64,000 nucleotides of DNA from Thalassotalea loyana (GTDB taxonomy: Bacteria > Pseudomonadota > Gammaproteobacteria > Enterobacterales > Alteromonadaceae): the NCBI RefSeq assembly GCF_030161435.1, contig NZ_BSSV01000002.1, positions 248,001-312,000 on the forward strand, in the 5' to 3' direction. Below the pieces are notes generated by a model that saw nothing but the letters and a program-made list of their open reading frames with translations, searched no databases and was not told the origin of the DNA. Numbering within the stretch: the stretch's first letter is position 1; each line of letters starts with the position of its first letter. Positions 8,834-18,443 of this stretch are shown here, one piece after another. The position numbers were made by a program, and so were the translations under genes.

Positions 8834-11098
8834 TTACATTCCTGCACGAACAAAGCCACCTAAACCGAGGTTCTCGAGCTGTTCATTTAAATAATTCTTT
8901 ATATCTTTTGCTGAGTCTAAACGCAGAACATGGGTTAACATTTCCTGCGCATGTTCCATCGAAATATGGCGAATGATCCACTTTATTCTGCCAACGTTAT
9001 GTGGGTTCATACTAAGCTTATCAAAGCCCATGGCAACTAATAATACTGCACCGATAGCATCACCAGCCAATTCTCCACATAAGCTTAGCGGCACATTATT
9101 TCTCTTCGCCTGTAATGCTATTTCATTCAACGCTCTAACCACCGCTGGATGATAAGAGTCATACAAATGAGCGACACGTGAGTTATTTCGGTCAACCGCT
9201 AATAAATACTGTGTTAAGTCGTTACTACCAACAGAAAAGAAGTCCACTTTTGTTGATAATTCGTTGATCAAAAAGATAGCACTAGGGACTTCGATCATTA
9301 TACCTATTTTGGGTTTCAAAATGTTTTCACTAAGCTCTTGGCATAATTCAAAATAAGCTTGATTAATCAGCCTAATGGCTTCGTCGACTTCTGACATAGA
9401 CGATATCATCGGTAACATGATTTCTAAGTTACCACAGCCAACATTCGCTCGAATCATTGCCCTTACTTGCAATAAAAACAGCTCAGGATGGTCAATTGAA
9501 ATCCTCACTCCACGCCAACCAAGAAATGGGTTGTCTTCCTTAATCGGAAAATACGGGAGAGACTTATCGCCACCGATATCTAACGTACGCATAGTGACCG
9601 CTTGCCTATCAAAGGCAGACAATACGTTGTAATACCAAATAGACTGCTCTTGCTCTGATGGAAAGCTTCGACTTTCCATAAAAGGGATTTCAGTACGGTA
9701 TAACCCAATACCCGTTGCACCCGCTCGTTTTGAGTGTTCAAAGCCAGAACTTAAGCCGGCATTTAGCTGTAACTCAAGTGGTCTTCCGTCAAGCGTAACC
9801 GCAGGTAAATGCTCAACTGTTTGAATTTTTTCAACCAGTGCAATCTCTTCATTTACAAGATGCTCATACTCTTTTAACAGCCCGGCTTCAGGGTTTATAA
9901 ATAGCTCACCAGAATAACCGTCAACAATAGCTTGAACATTATTAAATGCCGTTAAACTGCTTTCTTGAAGGCCCATAATAGCGGGAACACCAAGTGCTCT
10001 AGCAAGTATAGCAGCATGAGAGTTATTCGAGCCAGACAGCGAAACAACACCTTTCAATCCTTGAAATTGAAGGTCGGCAAGCATTGACGCGGTCACTTCT
10101 TCGGCAACTAGGATAAACGTTTCTGGTAATATCTCTTCGCGCTCATCCTGCTGTTGCAGATTTTGTAAAATTCTGTTGGATAAATCACGTATATCACTTG
10201 CTCGTTCACGAACATATTCATCTTCGAGGGCTTCAAACTGAACAACATAAGCATCGATAACAATTTTTAAACCACTTTGTGCACACCAACCTTGCTCAAT
10301 TGTTGCGTGAATTTCTTGTCCTAGTTGCTCGCTTTCAAGCAAGTGTTTATACATTTCAAAAATATCAACACTTGCATCAGTAACAACACCCTGTAATTGC
10401 TCAGTGATTTTAATAAATTCAGCGCGTGTTTTTCTTATTGCTTGTTTGAGAAGCTCTATTTGCCCTTTACTATCAGGGTGTTTCTCAAGCGTTATGTTTC
10501 TTAAATCAGCTTTCGGCTGACTAACATATATCGGTGCGATCGCCACACCTGGAGAGCCAGCAACACCTTGAATATATGGCCTAACCTGTTTTTTATCGGC
10601 ACGTTTGCCCGACCAACCACGATTTTTAGCATGAGCGAGTGAAGCGGCTAATTGCGCAGAAAGCGTTACCAAAAACGACTCTTCAGTCTCGGTAAAGTGT
10701 CTTGCTTGTTTCTGTTGAATGGAAATGACACCTAGGACTTGGCCTTGGTGAATAATTGGCGTCCCCAAAAAGGCATTAAACGCGTCTTCCTTCACCTCAG
10801 GAGCATATTTGAAGTGAGGATGTTTACGCGCATCTACTAGGTTCAAAGGTTCTTCTCTTTGCCCGACTAAACCGATCAAGCCTTCAGAAAAACCGATTGT
10901 TGTTTGTCCCAACGATTCTTTTGCTAATCCGTCGGAAGCGACAAGTAAAAAGTGTTGTTTTTGATAATCCGCCAAATGTACAGAACAACAGTCAGTGTTC
11001 ATCACGCGCTTAACTTCTGACGTCATACGATCTAGCGCTTTGTCGAGCTCAAAAGCTTGACTAAACTCTAATACGATTCGTCTTAAATTAGTTAACAT
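8834..11098 (-). CDS. ptsP: PEP-protein phosphotransferase PtsP (EI-Ntr)
   Basis: PtsP takes phosphate from PEP and starts the nitrogen-PTS relay to NPr and IIA-Ntr. The 754-residue protein has an N-terminal GAF sensor domain (about 15-160). Then come the PEP-utiliser N-terminal region, the swivelling phosphohistidine domain with SNNSHAAILARALGVPA (about 360-376) and the C-terminal PEP-binding barrel with the GIGLYRTEI motif and the SVGSNDLTQYLLAVDRN motif near 620. The length matches E. coli PtsP (748). A terminator lies between it and rppH, so it probably has its own promoter or depends on read-through. Confidence 0.96.
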   Translation of the reverse strand: MLTNLRRIVLEFSQAFELDKALDRMTSEVKRVMNTDCCSVHLADYQKQHFLLVASDGLAKESLGQTTIGFSEGLIGLVGQREEPLNLVDARKHPHFKYAPEVKEDAFNAFLGTPIIHQGQVLGVISIQQKQARHFTETEESFLVTLSAQLAASLAHAKNRGWSGKRADKKQVRPYIQGVAGSPGVAIAPIYVSQPKADLRNITLEKHPDSKGQIELLKQAIRKTRAEFIKITEQLQGVVTDASVDIFEMYKHLLESEQLGQEIHATIEQGWCAQSGLKIVIDAYVVQFEALEDEYVRERASDIRDLSNRILQNLQQQDEREEILPETFILVAEEVTASMLADLQFQGLKGVVSLSGSNNSHAAILARALGVPAIMGLQESSLTAFNNVQAIVDGYSGELFINPEAGLLKEYEHLVNEEIALVEKIQTVEHLPAVTLDGRPLELQLNAGLSSGFEHSKRAGATGIGLYRTEIPFMESRSFPSEQEQSIWYYNVLSAFDRQAVTMRTLDIGGDKSLPYFPIKEDNPFLGWRGVRISIDHPELFLLQVRAMIRANVGCGNLEIMLPMISSMSEVDEAIRLINQAYFELCQELSENILKPKIGIMIEVPSAIFLINELSTKVDFFSVGSNDLTQYLLAVDRNNSRVAHLYDSYHPAVVRALNEIALQAKRNNVPLSLCGELAGDAIGAVLLVAMGFDKLSMNPHNVGRIKWIIRHISMEHAQEMLTHVLRLDSAKDIKNYLNEQLENLGLGGFVRAGM

Positions 11099-11117
11099 GC
11101 GCGTCCTTGGGAGTCAT

Positions 11118-11151
11118 AAAAAAACAAACCGCTACAAGAAAGAGCGGTTTG
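11118..11151 (-). terminator. Rho-independent terminator between rppH and ptsP
   Basis: On the minus strand CAAACCGCT and AGCGGTTTG form a 9-bp perfect stem with a 9-base loop, followed by T7. It lies after rppH and 20 bases before the ptsP start, so the pair is not a simple operon here. Partial read-through is possible. Confidence 0.85.
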
Positions 11152-11163
11152 GTACATAGTAAA

Positions 11164-11670
11164 TTACCCTCTTTTCTTTCGCCTATCATGGCGATGAAAA
11201 GGTAAAGCAATTGGGGCAAATTCTTTCATGACTTTTCGATAAACCTCACGTTTAAATGACACCACCTGCCTTACTGGATACCAATAGCTTACCCAGCGGA
11301 AGTCATCAAATTCAGGATGTCCTGAATGTAATAAGTTTACGGCACTATCTGGGCTGGTTAATTTTAACAAAAACCATTTCTGCTTTTGCCCGATACACAC
11401 CGGTTTACTGTCGTGTCTAATTAGTCGTTTTGGTAATTTATACCTCAGCCAATGTTTAGTTGAAGCAACGATTTTTACATGTTCAGGTTTTAAACCAACT
11501 TCTTCGTATAATTCCCGATACATTGTCTGCTCAGCACTTTCTCCATCATCAACGCCACCTTGTGGAAATTGCCATGAATGCTGGCCGTACCTACGTGCCC
11601 AAAAAACTTGTCCCCTGTCATTGATAATTACTATGCCGACATTGGCTCTGTAGCCATCAGCATCTATCAC
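11164..11670 (-). CDS. rppH: RNA pyrophosphohydrolase (Nudix)
   Basis: RppH removes pyrophosphate from the 5' end of mRNAs to start their decay. A longer frame from 11748 exists, but a GTG at 11670 preceded by AGGAG at 5 bases gives [12 protein letters not shown], the canonical RppH N-terminus. This yields 168 residues, close to E. coli's 176. The Nudix box reads [11 protein letters not shown]...RELYEEVGL (about 40-62), and HSWQFPQGG precedes it. It is divergent from mutH, as in E. coli relatives. Confidence 0.93.
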   Translation of the reverse strand: MIDADGYRANVGIVIINDRGQVFWARRYGQHSWQFPQGGVDDGESAEQTMYRELYEEVGLKPEHVKIVASTKHWLRYKLPKRLIRHDSKPVCIGQKQKWFLLKLTSPDSAVNLLHSGHPEFDDFRWVSYWYPVRQVVSFKREVYRKVMKEFAPIALPFHRHDRRKKRG

Positions 11671-11805
11671 AGGAACTCCTGAATAAATTTTTAATTTATG
11701 CTTTGATTCTTCCACAATCTTCGCTTTCGAGCAAATGAATACTGACATTATTTTCTACGCTGTGTAAAAATAGCTTAGTAGCGAACAAAAATTGATAAAA
11801 ATTGT

Positions 11806-12489
11806 ATGAAACCAAAGGCTAACCCACCTCAAAGTGAGCAAGAATTACTCGAAAGAGCACAGCATTTAGCGGGTTTAAGCCTCGCACAAATTGCCGGAGA
11901 AGCGGAGATCGCTGTTCCTACAAGTTTGCGAAAGGAAAAAGGTTGGATTGGCTTACTCCTTGAGCATGTGCTTGGTGCTACTGCTGGCACACAAGCAAAG
12001 CCTGATTTTGATGAACTTGGAATAGAACTTAAAACCATCCCAATAGATTTTAGCGGCAAACCGCTTGAAACGACCTTTGTCAGTGTTGCCCCTTTAATGG
12101 GTTTAGTTGGCTCAACATGGGAAAATAGTCATGTTTGTCATAAGCTTGCGCGTGTTTTGTGGGTCCCGATTGTCAGTGAAAAGCAACTTGATATTAAAGA
12201 GCGTATTGTAGCGACGCCTTTTATTTGGTCTCCAAATGAGCAAGAAAATAACTTGTTAGCTAATGATTGGCAGGAATTGACCGATATGATTGTGCTAGGT
12301 GAAGTGGAAAAGATTTCAGGCAAGTACGGTCAGGTTTTACAATTACGACCCAAGGCGGCGAATAGCCAAGCTAAGACCAAAGCTATTGATAAGCATGGAA
12401 ATTTATTTATGACATTACCTCGAGGTTTTTATCTTAAAACACAGTTTACCCACGAATTAATTAAACGACATTTAATCACCCATGATTAA
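11806..12489 (+). CDS. mutH: DNA mismatch repair endonuclease MutH
   Basis: MutH nicks the unmethylated strand at hemimethylated GATC sites after MutS/MutL activation. The 227-residue length matches E. coli (229). The catalytic DE...K set is visible as DFDELGIELKT: D68, E75 and K77 approximately. An RKEKGWIGLLLEHVLGA segment precedes it and a QVLQLRPKAA segment follows. Its presence implies Dam methylation in this host. Confidence 0.96.
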   Translation: MKPKANPPQSEQELLERAQHLAGLSLAQIAGEAEIAVPTSLRKEKGWIGLLLEHVLGATAGTQAKPDFDELGIELKTIPIDFSGKPLETTFVSVAPLMGLVGSTWENSHVCHKLARVLWVPIVSEKQLDIKERIVATPFIWSPNEQENNLLANDWQELTDMIVLGEVEKISGKYGQVLQLRPKAANSQAKTKAIDKHGNLFMTLPRGFYLKTQFTHELIKRHLITHD

Positions 12490-12601
12490 GCTAAACTTAA
12501 TTGAAATATAAATTGCATATTATTGAATTAGAAAATAAGCTTAATAAGTGTGGGTTATACCATTCACACCGCTGAATTTATAAGGTTTTTAGTTAAGATA
12601 C

Positions 12602-14029
12602 ATGAAGTTAATTGATCGCTTTGACCGATATATCACCGCCCTATTCTTTGCTACTATTTTTGCTGTAGTAACGACGTCTTATTTTACGTTTAAAACAGTC
12701 ATAGCGACCTATAACAAACAGCAACAAGAAGTAACAATACCGCTTTTCTCATGGATTAACACTGAAGTTATCAGCCCATTTACTTTATCAAAGTACATGG
12801 CACAAGACCCTTTACTGATTGAGTTGGTTGAGCAACAAGCACTCGATGAGCAACGTTTACAGAAATATTTAAACGTCGCCTCAATGGACAATAAATTAAG
12901 AGCGTTTATTGCATTAGAGAAGCATAACGTGCTGCTTGATTCAGACGGGCTGAAGTTAAACTTTCAACATGAAGACGCGGAATGGTACCAGCGTATCAAA
13001 GCCTTGGAGCACAATTTTATTGCCGACATTGGTGACTCTGAGGACCCTACCTTATTTTACGATGTAAAAATGTTTAATGATGAGGGACACTTTATTGGTT
13101 TTACGGGTGTAGGTGTTGATCTCGATAGCTTTGCTGAAAAATTAGCAACGTTTAAGAACCAGTTTGGCTTTGAGGTGTATTTTGTTGACGAAGAGAACAA
13201 TATTACCTTATCGACAAATGGTTTAATGAAAACAGAAAGTCACCATAGACGAGACGAACTAATAAATATCAACAGTTTTCCTTGGTATCAAAGTTATTTA
13301 CACAGTATCGATAGCGATGCCAATGAGTTTACCTACAATGCCGAAAAAGAGATTTTTACGGTGACGCATTTAGACATCGAAGAGCTGCGTTGGAAAGTAT
13401 TTGTCGTCGCTCCTTCTGCCACGAGTCAAAAAACCTTTTGGTTGATTTTAATGAGCCGTTTTGGTGTCTTTGTATTAGTGGCCCTTGTTTTGTATCTCGC
13501 ATTTTTCTCAATTATTGAAGTGTTCAAAAAGGATATCGTTGCAGATGCTAATGTAGATAACTTAACAGGTCTGCCGAATAGATCATTTGTCCAATGGAAG
13601 TTCAAATATCTATTGGAAAACTATAAAGAGATTGCTGTTATCGTTGCCGATATTGACCACTTTAAGTCCATCAACGATACACACGGCCACATTGTCGGTG
13701 ATAATATTTTAAAAAGAATAGCTAAACTTCTCTGCGCTGATTTACGCAGTCGTGATATTACCGCACGCTGGGGCGGTGAGGAGTTTGTATTAATACTCCC
13801 CAATACCGGACTCGATCAAGCGATTGAAATCTGTGAGAGGTTACGTGTAAATATTGAAGCATCGCAATTTTATGGCGAGCATAAAAAACAACCATTTAAT
13901 GTCACGATGAGCTTTGGGATAAGTATTGAAACAACAAAAGGTCTCGAGTTTAAACACTTTATCGAGCATGCAGATAAAGCATTGTATGACGCGAAAGAAA
14001 ATGGTAGAAACCGGGTCGAAGTTGCCTAA
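12602..14029 (+). CDS. Membrane-bound diguanylate cyclase with periplasmic Cache-like sensor
   Basis: The 475-residue protein starts with a membrane helix (about 12-33), then a ~250-residue periplasmic region resembling a Cache domain (FTGVGVDLDSFAEKL, VYFVDEENN). A second helix (about 283-305) leads to a C-terminal GGDEF domain. The active-site motif is GGEEF, and RSRD five residues before it is a product-inhibition I-site. It should make cyclic-di-GMP in response to an external ligand. It stands alone, 112 bases after mutH and before a small exported protein. Confidence 0.9.
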   Translation: MKLIDRFDRYITALFFATIFAVVTTSYFTFKTVIATYNKQQQEVTIPLFSWINTEVISPFTLSKYMAQDPLLIELVEQQALDEQRLQKYLNVASMDNKLRAFIALEKHNVLLDSDGLKLNFQHEDAEWYQRIKALEHNFIADIGDSEDPTLFYDVKMFNDEGHFIGFTGVGVDLDSFAEKLATFKNQFGFEVYFVDEENNITLSTNGLMKTESHHRRDELININSFPWYQSYLHSIDSDANEFTYNAEKEIFTVTHLDIEELRWKVFVVAPSATSQKTFWLILMSRFGVFVLVALVLYLAFFSIIEVFKKDIVADANVDNLTGLPNRSFVQWKFKYLLENYKEIAVIVADIDHFKSINDTHGHIVGDNILKRIAKLLCADLRSRDITARWGGEEFVLILPNTGLDQAIEICERLRVNIEASQFYGEHKKQPFNVTMSFGISIETTKGLEFKHFIEHADKALYDAKENGRNRVEVA

Positions 14030-14105
14030 ACCAACAAGAACAAATAGTTAATTGAAATCACCTGTTTAGTCATAAACGGTGCGCTGTTAAATTAAAGGAT
14101 TAATG

Positions 14106-14840
14106 ATGAAGAACGCGCTTATTGTCATTTTAGTAGTTATGGTTATTGCGTTATCTTACCTTAACTTTGGCCAAACACCTGCTCAATCCCCACAGCTAAT
14201 GAGTACGCCAATCAGCAAAAGCACTGCCAGCACTATTGCTAAAGACACTAGCGCATCACAAACTCTAGAGTCGAAAACTCATCAATCCACAGAAAACAAA
14301 GAAGCATCACGAGTCACAGTTAATAACGCGACAACCAATCAATCGTTGGCAAGTAATCATTCCCAAGAAAAGCAACAGATGTGTATTGAAAATGATCAAG
14401 CCACCGACAAGTGCGAAGTCAACTTATCGCTCAATATTGAACAGCTGCTCATCAATCAAGAAACAGGTTCAACGAACGCAGAAAAAACCATTTTATTGCT
14501 TGAAAGCACCAACTTTTCCGAGGTGATGAATCAACTCGCTAGCACCAAGTACCGACAAAAAGCGTTTGATAGAGAGGCGCAATATAACAGCAAACTCAAC
14601 GATTTTTTAAACACGCATTATGAACATATTCAAAGCGACGGCATTTTCTGCGGAGAATCAGTTTGTGGAATCGAATTCAGGTATGATGACGTCTCATACA
14701 TTAACGACTTCAACAAAAATTACGCTATGGGGGGCTCTTTCACCAGTTTTGATGTACCAGATGACGAAATGGGTAATAAGAGAGCGCGAATTATTTTCAC
14801 TCCTGAGAGCACGTCAATCACATTTAAAACCAAAAGTTAG
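14106..14840 (+). CDS. Secreted or membrane-anchored hypothetical protein
   Basis: Two ATGs in a row begin the frame; the second, at 14106, sits 5 bases after AAGGA and is preferred. Residues 2-20 form a hydrophobic anchor or uncleaved signal. A long Ser/Thr/Gln-rich, low-complexity stretch follows to about 90. A folded-looking C-terminal part (about 100-244) has four cysteines, including the CGESVCGIEF motif. This layout suggests a periplasmic protein on a flexible linker. I do not recognise the family. It follows the GGDEF gene on the same strand by 76 bases. Confidence 0.7.
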   Translation: MKNALIVILVVMVIALSYLNFGQTPAQSPQLMSTPISKSTASTIAKDTSASQTLESKTHQSTENKEASRVTVNNATTNQSLASNHSQEKQQMCIENDQATDKCEVNLSLNIEQLLINQETGSTNAEKTILLLESTNFSEVMNQLASTKYRQKAFDREAQYNSKLNDFLNTHYEHIQSDGIFCGESVCGIEFRYDDVSYINDFNKNYAMGGSFTSFDVPDDEMGNKRARIIFTPESTSITFKTKS

Positions 14841-14867
14841 TCACTTGGCGTTTGTGATTTATTTTTA

Positions 14868-15107
14868 TCACAAGATCCTAATGGCGACTTTCATGCCATC
14901 GACTGTCCACTCTTTGGTAATTTGATTTTGAATAACACGAGCAACTAACGACTCTATATTCCCATTGTCGTATTCAACGACCATGCTGCACATATGATTA
15001 TGTTTTTGCTCGTAATCGGGAACATCAACATTGATTATTGTGGCTGGGGTTTGCTTACTCGGTACTCGTCTTTTGTACCAATCTTTTTCGATTAATTCAT
15101 ATTTCAT
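14868..15107 (-). CDS. Small hypothetical cytoplasmic protein, 79 aa
   Basis: The product begins MKYELIEKDWYKRRVPSKQT, is rich in charged residues and has no signal or membrane segment. A conserved-looking MVVEYDNGNIESLVARVI segment near the middle hints at a small beta-sheet domain. There is no clear Shine-Dalgarno. A weak hairpin, TTGTGAT...ATCACAA, lies between its end and the previous gene. No family is recognised. Confidence 0.5.
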   Translation of the reverse strand: MKYELIEKDWYKRRVPSKQTPATIINVDVPDYEQKHNHMCSMVVEYDNGNIESLVARVIQNQITKEWTVDGMKVAIRIL

Positions 15108-15144
15108 GTAATCATTATCGAATAATCTTTAATCTACGACAACA

Positions 15145-15228
15145 GTTAACCAGTGTGCGGAATTTTAAAGGTAGATAATCTCAAACGTTAGCGCGCTCTT
15201 TTTGGTCATAAGTCAGCTGGTTAACCAG
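15145..15228. promoter_or_regulatory. Candidate operator pair upstream of the lipid-oxidation operon
   Basis: A perfect 12-bp palindrome CTGGTTAACCAG (15217-15228) lies about 110 bases before the patatin gene. The half CAGTTAACCAG recurs at 15143-15153. Two related palindromes in an otherwise AT-rich 226-base gap look like binding sites for a dimeric regulator. The regulator is not identified. Confidence 0.4.
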
Positions 15229-15265
15229 AACTAATAAAAATTATCGTACTTATAGGAAAAAATCA

Positions 15266-15271
15266 TATAAT
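15266..15271 (+). promoter_or_regulatory. Candidate -10 element TATAAT
   Basis: A perfect TATAAT lies 63 bases before the patatin start and downstream of the palindromes. The -35 region is poor (TCGTAC at 16 bases), as expected for an activator-dependent promoter. In AT-rich DNA this could be chance. Confidence 0.3.
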
Positions 15272-15333
15272 TTCATTATTTCTATATATAACAGCAAATT
15301 AAATATTGTTATGCTAATGCTCTAACTTAGTTA

Positions 15334-17346
15334 ATGGATTATTTCATGACGAGCGAATTACAACAAAAACAACTGCTCGAAGAGGAGAGTGCGTGGCTAG
15401 AAAAACGCACTAGCAAGTCAAACAAAACACTTACAGGACTTGCGCTTTCCGGTGGTGGCATTCGTTCAGCTACCTTCAACCTAGGCGTTTTACAAGCCCT
15501 TGAAAAACATCAAATTCTCAAAAACGTTGATATCACGTCGTCCGTATCTGGTGGTGGTTACATTGCGTCTTGCTTGAGCTGGTTTCAACAGAAAAAAGGA
15601 CAATTCCCTTTCGGTACGCAGCGTCAAGACCATGGTAAATTGGGTGGCGCAGTGCTGGCATGGCTACGATCTCATGCGTGTTTTTTAACACCAGGCGACG
15701 GCATCAATAAACTGTCTTTGTTTACCGCACTATTTACTGGCACCTTTATCAATCTTTTTATTTTGTTGCCACTGTTCATCGGGTTATTTTTTTTATTGGC
15801 TATCGATTTTTCGAGCTTTCAATTACCTCTGAAAAAGCAACACGACACTAACTTGTTTGGTATCGCTACTTTACTTGGCTTTTCAGGTATCGGATTGTGT
15901 ATTGTGCTGATGATATGTGCCGCGCTTTCGACGAGAATAAACGGCTTAAAGAACCGGGCGACAGAAAAGATTCGATATTTATTAACGAAAGTCACACAGT
16001 GGAGCATCTTCTTTATCATCATCGGTCATTTGCCGTTACTACATGACAAAGTTGAGTCCTTTACTGACAAAATTGCGCACGGTAGTGTTACCGTATCAAT
16101 CGTAAGTGCACTGTTGAGTTTGTTGTTGATATGGCGCGGTGACCGCACAGAGAAAGGTCAATCAATTGGCAGTATAATTTTAGTTAAATTGCTTATTTAT
16201 ACATTCTGTTTAAGCGTATTCATATTTACCTACCATTTGGCACGTTATTGGTTAATACCTGAGGAATACTTCTTACCACTGCCCTTTATTCTGTGGACGC
16301 TAACCTCAGTCGTTTTGGCCTTACTTTGTGACATAAACCTAATATCTATGCACGGTTATTATCGAAATAGACTGCGTGATACCTTTATGCCAACCGACGT
16401 TCCAAAAACTGACGGACAAGGAAGCTTTGAGATAGCCGAAGGCGGCTGGCAAGAATCACAGCTTTGTTATCTTGCTCAATTCACGCAAAACAAAGGTCCT
16501 TATCACATTATTAATTGCAATGTTGAGTTAGTTGATTCCAAACACCCTAAGTACAAGAATAGAAATGGTGACAATTTCACGTTCACGCCAGTGATGTCTG
16601 GGTCGTCGGCGACCGGATATATATCTACCAAACGATATATGTCAGGTAAAGTGGATTTAGCAAGCGTAACCGCAATCTCGGGTGCTGCTGTAGCAACCAA
16701 TACCTCACACACCCAAGGTGTTGCACTAAACTTTATTATGGCCTTGTTCAACTTACGTCTGGGTTGTTGGTATCCAAACCCTAAAGCCACATTAGCGCAT
16801 AAGGAACGCAAGCCGTTATGGTACCACTGCATTTTCAGAGATATGTTTGGCAAAGGTCTTGATGAAAATAGGCGCTTTATTCATTTATCTGACGGCGGGC
16901 ACTTTGAAAATCTAGGCGCTTATGAACTATTCAAACGTAAAGCCAAATTAATTATCAGCGTTGATGCCGGAGCTGACCCAGATTTCAAATTTCACGATCT
17001 CGCAAAATTAACAGAACTCATTCGTGTCGACTTTGGTGCTAAGCTTGCCCTTGATACCTCCCCATTAGTGCCAGATGGCAAAGGGTTCAGCCAAACCGCT
17101 TGGGTTATAGGCGACATTAGCTATGAAGATGGCAGCAAAGGCAAGTTCATTTATGTGAAGTCAGCAATGTTGACGCAATTAAGTCCCGATATTGTTGGGT
17201 ACAAACATGAAAACCCGACATTTCCCGATCAAACAACTGCGGATCAGTTTTTCGATGAATATCAGTTTGAAGCCTACCGAGAACTTGGCTTTCAAATAAC
17301 TCATCGCATGCTGACACGAGATCCAGCTATCAAAGAACTATTATAA
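15334..17346 (+). CDS. Large patatin-like phospholipase with membrane region
   Basis: The 670-residue protein opens with the patatin oxyanion motif SGGGIRSATFNLGVL (about 39-53) and a nucleophile elbow SVSGGGY with Ser72. The usual first Gly of GxSxG is Ser, as in the cPLA2-like bacterial subgroup. The catalytic Asp is D520 in LSDGGHFENLGAYEL. Between them, about 130-330, lie several strongly hydrophobic segments not found in short patatins, so the enzyme is probably embedded in the inner membrane. It should release fatty acids from phospholipids. Start may be 15334 or the ATG at 15346. It heads a four-gene operon; the next gene starts 13 bases on. Confidence 0.88.
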   Translation: MDYFMTSELQQKQLLEEESAWLEKRTSKSNKTLTGLALSGGGIRSATFNLGVLQALEKHQILKNVDITSSVSGGGYIASCLSWFQQKKGQFPFGTQRQDHGKLGGAVLAWLRSHACFLTPGDGINKLSLFTALFTGTFINLFILLPLFIGLFFLLAIDFSSFQLPLKKQHDTNLFGIATLLGFSGIGLCIVLMICAALSTRINGLKNRATEKIRYLLTKVTQWSIFFIIIGHLPLLHDKVESFTDKIAHGSVTVSIVSALLSLLLIWRGDRTEKGQSIGSIILVKLLIYTFCLSVFIFTYHLARYWLIPEEYFLPLPFILWTLTSVVLALLCDINLISMHGYYRNRLRDTFMPTDVPKTDGQGSFEIAEGGWQESQLCYLAQFTQNKGPYHIINCNVELVDSKHPKYKNRNGDNFTFTPVMSGSSATGYISTKRYMSGKVDLASVTAISGAAVATNTSHTQGVALNFIMALFNLRLGCWYPNPKATLAHKERKPLWYHCIFRDMFGKGLDENRRFIHLSDGGHFENLGAYELFKRKAKLIISVDAGADPDFKFHDLAKLTELIRVDFGAKLALDTSPLVPDGKGFSQTAWVIGDISYEDGSKGKFIYVKSAMLTQLSPDIVGYKHENPTFPDQTTADQFFDEYQFEAYRELGFQITHRMLTRDPAIKELL

Positions 17347-17359
17347 GAAAGGAATATCT

Positions 17360-18439
17360 ATGCCATTAGAAAAACAAGTTACATTAACGGACTCAACGTT
17401 TTTTCATGGGGATTACCAACTAATTTCAGACTCCCTTGAATACCCTGAAGGCCCAGTATACATGGCAGACGGTAGCGTATTACTGGTTGACATCAAAGCG
17501 CAAACGCTTGTGAAAGTAGCGGCAGACGGCACAAAAACGGTTGTTGCAAATACCGGTGGCGGGCCAAACGGTCTCGCAATCGGCCCTGACGGCTGTGCGT
17601 ATATTTGTAACTGTGGTGGTTTTACTTGGATGCCTGTACCTGTTCCAGCTAAGGATCAGGTATTACAAATTGGCACTACTCAACCGACTGATTACACAGG
17701 CGGATTAATTCAAAAAGTTGATTTAACGTCAGGCAAAGTCACAACCTTATACACTGAGGCATCAAAAGTCCGCCGACTCAACATGCAAACCATGCAATGG
17801 CAAATAGAGACCATTGATACACCATTTCAGTTGAAAGGCCCTGACGATATCGTTTTCGACGAATTAGGAAATTTCTGGTTTACCGATTGGGGCAAAAGCC
17901 GCGAATTAGATCGTGACATTACTGGTATTTATTATGCTAAAGCTGATGGAAGTGAAGTCACTCAGATGATTTTCCCGCTTAATGCACCAAACGGCATCGC
18001 GCTATCTCCTGATGGCAAACGTTTATACACAGTCGAAACCTATACTGGACAAGTCCTATATTGGGAATTATCGGCGCCTGGTCAAATAAAGCCTAACCCT
18101 GCATCAATAGACGGGACATATTCACTGTATAAATTTGGTGGACAAGCGATTTTTGATTCGATGGCCGTTGATACCGAAGGCAATTTATATATCGCTTCAA
18201 TGTTGCCTTATGGCAACAATCCTATGTCCAATGGAGGTATCAGCGTCATCTCACCTAAGGGCGAACTAATTGAGTATATTGAAATTGTTCGACCAGACGG
18301 CAAATTTGCTCCACTTCCATCGAATATTTGTTTTGGTGGAGAAGACCTTAAGACGGCATTTATTACGCTTGGTGCGAGTGGCGCATTGGTCAAAATAGAT
18401 ACGACTATCGCAGGCTTAAAACTTGAGTACAACGGATAA
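17360..18439 (+). CDS. SMP-30/gluconolactonase-type beta-propeller protein
   Basis: The 359-residue protein has repeated propeller blades with LEYPEGPVY, GGGPNGLAIGPDG, GPDDIVFDELGNFWFTD and APNGIALSPDG motifs. These include the acidic and Asn residues that bind the divalent metal in SMP-30 and gluconolactonases. No signal peptide is seen, so it is likely cytoplasmic. AAGGA lies 7 bases before the ATG. Family members hydrolyse lactones. In this operon the substrate could be an oxidised-lipid lactone or ester, which is inference. Confidence 0.88.
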   Translation: MPLEKQVTLTDSTFFHGDYQLISDSLEYPEGPVYMADGSVLLVDIKAQTLVKVAADGTKTVVANTGGGPNGLAIGPDGCAYICNCGGFTWMPVPVPAKDQVLQIGTTQPTDYTGGLIQKVDLTSGKVTTLYTEASKVRRLNMQTMQWQIETIDTPFQLKGPDDIVFDELGNFWFTDWGKSRELDRDITGIYYAKADGSEVTQMIFPLNAPNGIALSPDGKRLYTVETYTGQVLYWELSAPGQIKPNPASIDGTYSLYKFGGQAIFDSMAVDTEGNLYIASMLPYGNNPMSNGGISVISPKGELIEYIEIVRPDGKFAPLPSNICFGGEDLKTAFITLGASGALVKIDTTIAGLKLEYNG

Positions 18440-18443
18440 CATT

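Noticed and set aside
11671-11748. Longer N-terminus for rppH
   Set aside because: The GTG at 11670 has an ideal AGGAG site and the canonical VIDADGYR start; the extra 26 residues look unstructured.
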